Source: Micromussa lordhowensis | Lineage: Eukaryota; Cnidaria; Anthozoa; Scleractinia; Lobophylliidae | Assembly (NCBI GenBank): GCA_964020085.1 | Contig: OZ026607.1 | Coordinates: 12,613,782-12,677,781 of the forward strand | DNA: 64,000 nt | Direction of reading: 5' to 3' | Shown: positions 58,921 through 64,000 of the stretch, piece by piece | Position numbering within the stretch: position 1 is the stretch's first letter | How the letters are laid out: the number at the start of each line of letters is the position of its first letter | Notes under the pieces: model-generated | The model's input: the letters and a program-made list of their open reading frames with translations, nothing else | Told to the model about the DNA's origin: nothing | Databases searched by the model: none | Position numbers and translations under genes: made by a program

Positions 58921-60261
58921 CTTTCGCTCAGGTTGTCGAAAACTCGGTCACCAACAACAGTTATTTTCAGAACTACCCTCACCCGGACGATCATACTATA
59001 CGAGCTACTGATACTACTGCGTTCAAACCATTTGCTGTACCAATGAATTGAATTGAATTGCATTATCCAGTGATCCAATAGTCTACTATGCAAACACTTA
59101 ATGATTCTGGTGTTTCACGATATCTGATTGGTTCGCTTTCTCTGGCTAATTAACAATTACACTATGAACTCGAGATTTCTATGAGTTGATAGTTGGTGAG
59201 ACAGAAGGCCAAAAGCCAAGGCCACTGCACTCTAAAGGCTGATAGTATGCGAGTAGCTCAGTCAATCAGATTGCAGCATTTGCATAAGTATACTAGTAGA
59301 ATTCTACTCATGAGCATTATTCACCCCCTACCACCTAGTAAATAATAATGTGTCATCAGTCGCAAAAACAAAATGGCCGGCGTAAGCTCGCGTTCCGCCA
59401 ATGTTTCTGAATCCGAAATCCTGAAAATTCAAGAAGATGCTCTCCCAGGAATTTCAAGGAAGGCTTTGGAATTTGGCCAGAAAGTTGACAGAAAAGACTT
59501 ACCAACATTCGACTTCAGAGCAGTTTCAGGAAATGTCCTCGGTAATCACAGATTTCATCAATCTAAGCAGAAATGAACACTGCAGGGTTTATCGGAAGAA
59601 GCATCCAGTGCTATTCAATGAAGCATCTCCACGTCGTTGCGCAAAACATTCATTTTCCTTTAAAGTCTATCCTTCCCCAAATGCTCTTTCAATATTCATT
59701 TTAAGTGAAAAAGAAAACTTTGATTGAACAGTGAATTGCTTTTGCAAATACCTACAATGTAGACTTTCGAGTTTGATGAGTTGAACAGTGTTGAAAGACC
59801 ATTTTGCTAGGTTTTGACGAAGATTTCATCCAAGGTTAACTAGATTTGCCATGTTTGAAATTCTGTAAACAGAACTTTTTGCGTTTGCTTCGTGCCGCTT
59901 CCCCGTTTTCCAAGCATTAATTGAAAGGTCAGTTAAACCGACTCTAAAATGGTTTCCTTGTTGTCGGTTTTGGAGATCATTTCATGTGAATATTCTAAAA
60001 CAGTTATTCTTTGAAATCTCGAATAGCGGCAGAATATTTTCCTTGACTTCAAAGGATAATTGTTTAATATTCTGTACCAATTCTAAGTTTTAATTTTTTC
60101 AAATCATCCAAATAGAAAACAAACTTCTATGTTTCATATAAACTCGTTGAAAGCGTTCTTCACGCCTACCCAAGTCATTTTCCCCACTGAGTTTAGTTCG
60201 CCTAGTTCAGATTCTGATAGTGCGCCTCATGGTACGAACTGCATACATCCTGCATTACAAG
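58921..60261. other. Intergenic with one doubtful ORF
   Basis: A 67-codon frame at 59,373-59,576 (MAGVSSRSANVSESEILKIQ...) looks protein-like but has no recognised domain and could be part of a mobile element. Nothing else seen. Confidence 0.25.
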
Positions 60262-60394
60262 AGTATAGGACGCTCATAGGGGGCAGTAACCAATCAGGAG
60301 CAACAATAATAATAGAACCCATTGTTCTCGAAACAATAGCCTATTGTTTTTCTCGGCTCCTGATTGGTTACTGCACCTATGAACGTCCTATACT
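60262..60394. repeat. MITE with about 40-bp inverted ends
   Basis: AGTATAGGACGCTCATAGG and GCAGTAACCAATCAGGAG pair with the complementary blocks at the right end. Confidence 0.75.
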
Positions 60395-60656
60395 ACTTAC
60401 AAGGTTTCAGGATGGGGAGGTATGTTCAGAGGCGAGGAGATATTGTCATGGAAATTTTAAGCCAAATAAACAAAACCGCTGGATTTAGGTCTCCATTAGA
60501 TTCGATTGCTGAGTCACGTAATACTCCTGGATCTAGTTTCAATATTCTCGTTCTTCAGCCTTTCTCTTGTCCAACTCTTTTCTCAATGCAAATCCCAACA
60601 AAGACTAACCAAAGCCTTGCTCATCAGCGAACAGTAAAACGGCTTTTCGAATACCT

Positions 60657-60662
60657 TTTATT
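60657..60662 (-). promoter_or_regulatory. Polyadenylation signal of gene B
   Basis: AATAAA on the minus strand, 135 bases past the stop, as in gene A. Confidence 0.6.
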
Positions 60663-60796
60663 GACTTACTACTTCTACAGATTTGGCTTCTTGTAACTGA
60701 TGAGATGTCATCAGCATTAAAACTGCAAACTTTACTAAACTACAATTGGAAGGCGTTTTCCATAGTCACGGTAAAGACCTAGAATAGATTCTCTAT

Positions 60797-61258
60797 TCAT
60801 TTTCGGATGTTCTTTTGAATTCCGACACTAATATTCCCATAGTTGATTCCTGAACGATGAACGCCTTTGCCTTTGTGCGGTCGCCGGTAGATGGGCGGAA
60901 TGTCCGGTTCTTGTATATATGGCACTGCGACGTAATCTGGACGTGTTTCTATATAAAAAATGGCATACAGTACAATTGAAAAAATATACGTATCTTTCTT
61001 TAATGAACGGTGTTTTTTTTATTTGCCGCTTGTCAAAACAGACAAAAATATGTATGGGTTATTGAGCAAGTGTTCGGTCAAGATGGCTGGATATTGGCCG
61101 AATTCTTTTTTTGCGTGTTCAAAAACTCGCAAAAAAAGAACGAGGCCAATATCAAGCCATCTTGACCGAACAAGCTTGGTCAATAAAGGATTTATTATAT
61201 GGCTTTTGGGGAAATTTTTCTTGCGGGACAAGGCGGGTAGTCCCGAGCGGGCAAGATG

Positions 61259-61289
<31 letters not shown>

Positions 61290-61946
61290 CAGCGCAGCAT
61301 TTGATTCATCTTGCCCGCTTGCGGAGCTAGCCATATAATAATAAATGTTATTCTTGACTGAGCCGAAATAAAAACAAAAATATAACTAATGGATTAAGAA
61401 TAAACAAGAATATTTTTGCATTGATAGCCTCAGCAACGAACGTAAATACGTAGCGTAAATACTGCCAGTCCATACAAGGTACCCAGCACCCACCCAATAT
61501 CAACCAATCATCGGAATGCTAAGCAATAAACGGCGAAAAATAACCGCGGCCATTCCAAAACAGGTCGATGCTCTTTTTCTTCTGGTAGCGCAAGTTTTTA
61601 CATTCACTGATTTTTAGAAAGCTCATACTCAGTATCGAGCCCAAGAACATTCCATGATCTTATCCAATCCACGCAAAACAAAATACGTCATTCATTATGG
61701 TATTGAATCGTGCCTTCTAAAACGAGGTAAATAACATAAGAAACCGGTTTATAGACTAACCAAGATCTTCGTTTTTGTCTTGATTTTCATCCTGTCGAAG
61801 AAAAAAATTAAATATATATCAGAAACAATTTCAAACAATGTATCGGGCGCGCGATACGGTGATAACTTGCTCACCTGAACTTGGTTGTCAAGAGGGTATG
61901 ACGCCACCAAGCCCCAAGTTATTATGAAGAAAACAAAGCACTTCAT
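60797..61946 (-). CDS. Gene B: near-identical copy of gene A
   Basis: Exons 61946-61875, 61791-61761, 60948-60797, same lengths and phases as gene A, 84 residues. Differences: DENQ for DEDQ in the acidic spacer, TRPDY for THQVY at the start of the last exon, and PPIY for PSIY. The signal peptide and basic C-terminus are unchanged. All three exons and splice sites are intact. The matching 5' exon would lie beyond the gap. If the duplication is real, both copies could be expressed; if it is an uncollapsed haplotype, A and B are alleles. Confidence 0.75.
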
Positions 61947-62324
61947 ATCCCTTGAAAGAAAAATAAGTAAAATCAGTAGATTGCGTAAATGAAGTTGCGT
62001 TAATCTGAGTAGGCGACTGAGGTATGTTCAAGCAGTAGTGCAATCTTTGCTGGCGTCACTGTTTACATGTTTCCTCATTAGCATACCACTTTTCTCAGCG
62101 AAGGCATCATCTTAGGAGGTATTGATATCAGACATTGAAAGAACACGTGGAACTTAGTAACTGGTGAAATTCTTGGCTCCTTGGGTACAATATTCAAGGA
62201 GAAATTAGAGCCCATACATTCTTTGTTACATTTTGAGTATTTAAACCAGCGTCGCACAAAAACTATTCGATATATAGGGCTCAAATTCCTTGGCACAGTT
62301 AATACTGCAATGCCCTTTCAATAT

Positions 62325-62357
<33 letters not shown>

Positions 62358-63919
62358 AAGATGGTAAATAGCCAACGAGGCACGTAGGGCCGAGTTGGCT
62401 ATAACCAATCTCATATCCAACAAGCGCGAATGGAATTATTGTTCTATTAAATTCTCAACCTTCGCTTTTGCTAAATTTTATCAAAGTCTAAGAAACGACC
62501 CGAAAGTGATGTGACTTCCGGGCGCAAAAACGAAATGCTGAAAATTTTATGCTGAGCGACATTTACCGCATACATTCCCATGTAAGGTCAAACGCAGGTA
62601 TAATGGCTGGTAAACGAGATCTAGTGAACCAATCAGAAAGCTAGAATTGCGTTATCCGAGGTTGAGAATTTAATAGTTATAATTAGGATTTTGTAACTTG
62701 ATCAGAATCTGAGTCTCTTGTGCTAATGAGGCAAATATTGTAAAAGAAGGTTTCCTGATTTACTGCTGTCACTGTGCCATACTTAAGCGCGTGGTAATAA
62801 AGCCAATTGTTCCTTTATTTTAAGTGTGTTAAATTCTCTGTCACCTTATATCCCAGAATACTGCGTGGCCTCTCGTCATCCTCCCGTCTGAGATTTAGAG
62901 AGATGCTTGCGACGAGACTGTTTAGTTATATTGTTTAAATAGCGCGTTTGCTACAGTTCTTGGAGGGTCCTGTCTTGGCGCTATAAACCAATGCCGGGTG
63001 GTCTTCCAAGGGCACTTAAGACACTAGAGGAATGACACAGTCAGCCATTTCAGGTGGTGAACGCGTGTGTTAAGTCCTTTCCCAGGGACCTACTCTACTA
63101 GAGAACGACGAAGCCAGCTTCCTTCGCTACGCTGATATAGCTCATGTTGTCGTCAATGATACCTTTGAGTAGATGAACCTAGCAAGAGTCGTTGGACAGC
63201 TACCCAAATAGATGCAAGCCAAATTCGCTGAGCATTTGAAACTTTGCAAACGTTGTAGACTTCCTTAATTCAAGAGCGACTCTATATACTGAGTCATCCC
63301 TTCTTCGGAAAGCACCCTGCAAATGTCTACCTACGCTACGACAGCAGAAAAAAAAATAACAGAATCCCACACGATGTGCCCTCGACCGCACACACTAAAC
63401 GCAGTGAAGTATTCAAATCCAAATCTCCCAAGGAGAAAAATGACTTTGTTGAGCAAAGGGTTATTTGCTTCAGTGGTATTGATTTAACTTAAGGAACTAC
63501 AAGTCTTCGGTTAGTGCAAGGTGCATTCAAGGTTTTGAAAAGTCACATCACACATGGTTGAACTTTGTTAAAGCCAGGCATAGGTAAACTAGCTCAACAC
63601 AAAAACCGTTGTCACCCAGGACTTGTTACCTGATCAAAGTACATAAACTGCTTCCACGCGCTCGACTACAGCTGCACTTAACTCTTGTTTTAAAAGTACT
63701 GCTCCGAGTTATGCCAGTCAAAGTGATCAGCAACAGTGACAGTGAACTTTAGGACTACGATTGGTCGGGATTCAGATTTTGAAATAACTATGATGACCCA
63801 TCTCTTGTGAGGTTATTGAATATGAAAGGATTTCAAAATAACTCTTACTCACGGCAGTGAACAACACTGATATACAAGAAGAGGGCTTGGGAGTTGACCT
63901 TAAGAGTGGGAGAAGGAAA

Positions 63920-64000
63920 NNNNNNNNNNNNNNNNNNNNNNNNNNNNNNNNNNNNNNNNNNNNNNNNNNNNNNNNNNNNNNNNNNNNNNNNNNNNNNNNN
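63920..64000. other. Assembly gap
   Basis: Run of N from 63,920 to the window end. Confidence 1.

Larger units (their letters stand above)
60472..63919. repeat. Right copy of the 3.45-kb segmental duplication
   Basis: Direct-orientation counterpart of 1-3451. Its similarity to the left copy continues to the gap, so the true end is unknown. The foldback pair of gene A recurs at about 61,076-61,342. Confidence 0.9.

Overview
The window reads as nuclear DNA of a stony coral (Scleractinia). The strongest evidence is a five-exon GFP-like fluorescent protein gene at 47.7-50.6 kb with an Asp-Tyr-Gly chromophore, the tripeptide I recall for the green protein KikG of a faviid coral. Other eukaryotic signs are GT-AG introns with consistent phases, AATAAA signals, LINE, Penelope-like and BEL/Pao retroelements, a tRNA-derived SINE and many foldback MITEs. 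The window ends in an assembly gap at 63,920. Exon structures were worked out by hand from splice sites and reading frame. No database was searched.

Layout. (1) 0-5 kb: secreted-peptide gene A on the minus strand, inside a segment of about 3.45 kb that recurs in direct orientation at 60.47-63.92 kb, where it carries gene B. (2) 6.2-9.5 kb: a decayed BEL/Pao retroelement. (3) 10.9-23.5 kb: gene C on the minus strand, a paralogue of A and B. Its signal-peptide exon, short acidic exon and terminal exon match the family plan, but between them sits a tandem array of about 540-bp units at 12.9-19.3 kb. Each unit contains a phase 1-1 cassette exon for a Gly/Asn/Gln/Tyr-rich peptide ending in Gly-Arg-Arg. 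A Penelope fragment lies in its 3' part. (4) 21.8-25.2 kb: hairpin MITEs and a 281-bp tandem repeat. (5) 26.6-37.9 kb: an L1-like LINE with target-site duplications, split by a 6.0-kb DNA transposon with terminal inverted repeats. The transposon encodes a three-exon chromodomain protein (+) and a convergent eight-exon, roughly 893-residue putative DDE transposase (-). (6) 38.3-42.6 kb: a 4.3-kb TIR element with nested MITEs, then a LINE tail and an inverted copy of part of the gene C array (42.96-43.73 kb). (7) 44-57 kb: the fluorescent protein locus, with an apparently intact gene, a tandemly duplicated terminal exon, and a second copy that is a pseudogene (2-bp insertion plus an exon-intron deletion at a 6-bp microhomology). 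(8) 57.8-60.4 kb: MITEs and a Penelope remnant, then gene B.

Two items stand out. The first is the A/B/C family, especially gene C: signal peptide, acidic spacer and many GRR-ended repeats suggest a precursor cut into multiple, possibly amidated, peptides, although a structural secreted protein is also possible. The second is the two-gene transposon: its introns all keep frame, and collapsing an imperfect 10-bp target duplication restores the LINE reading frame.
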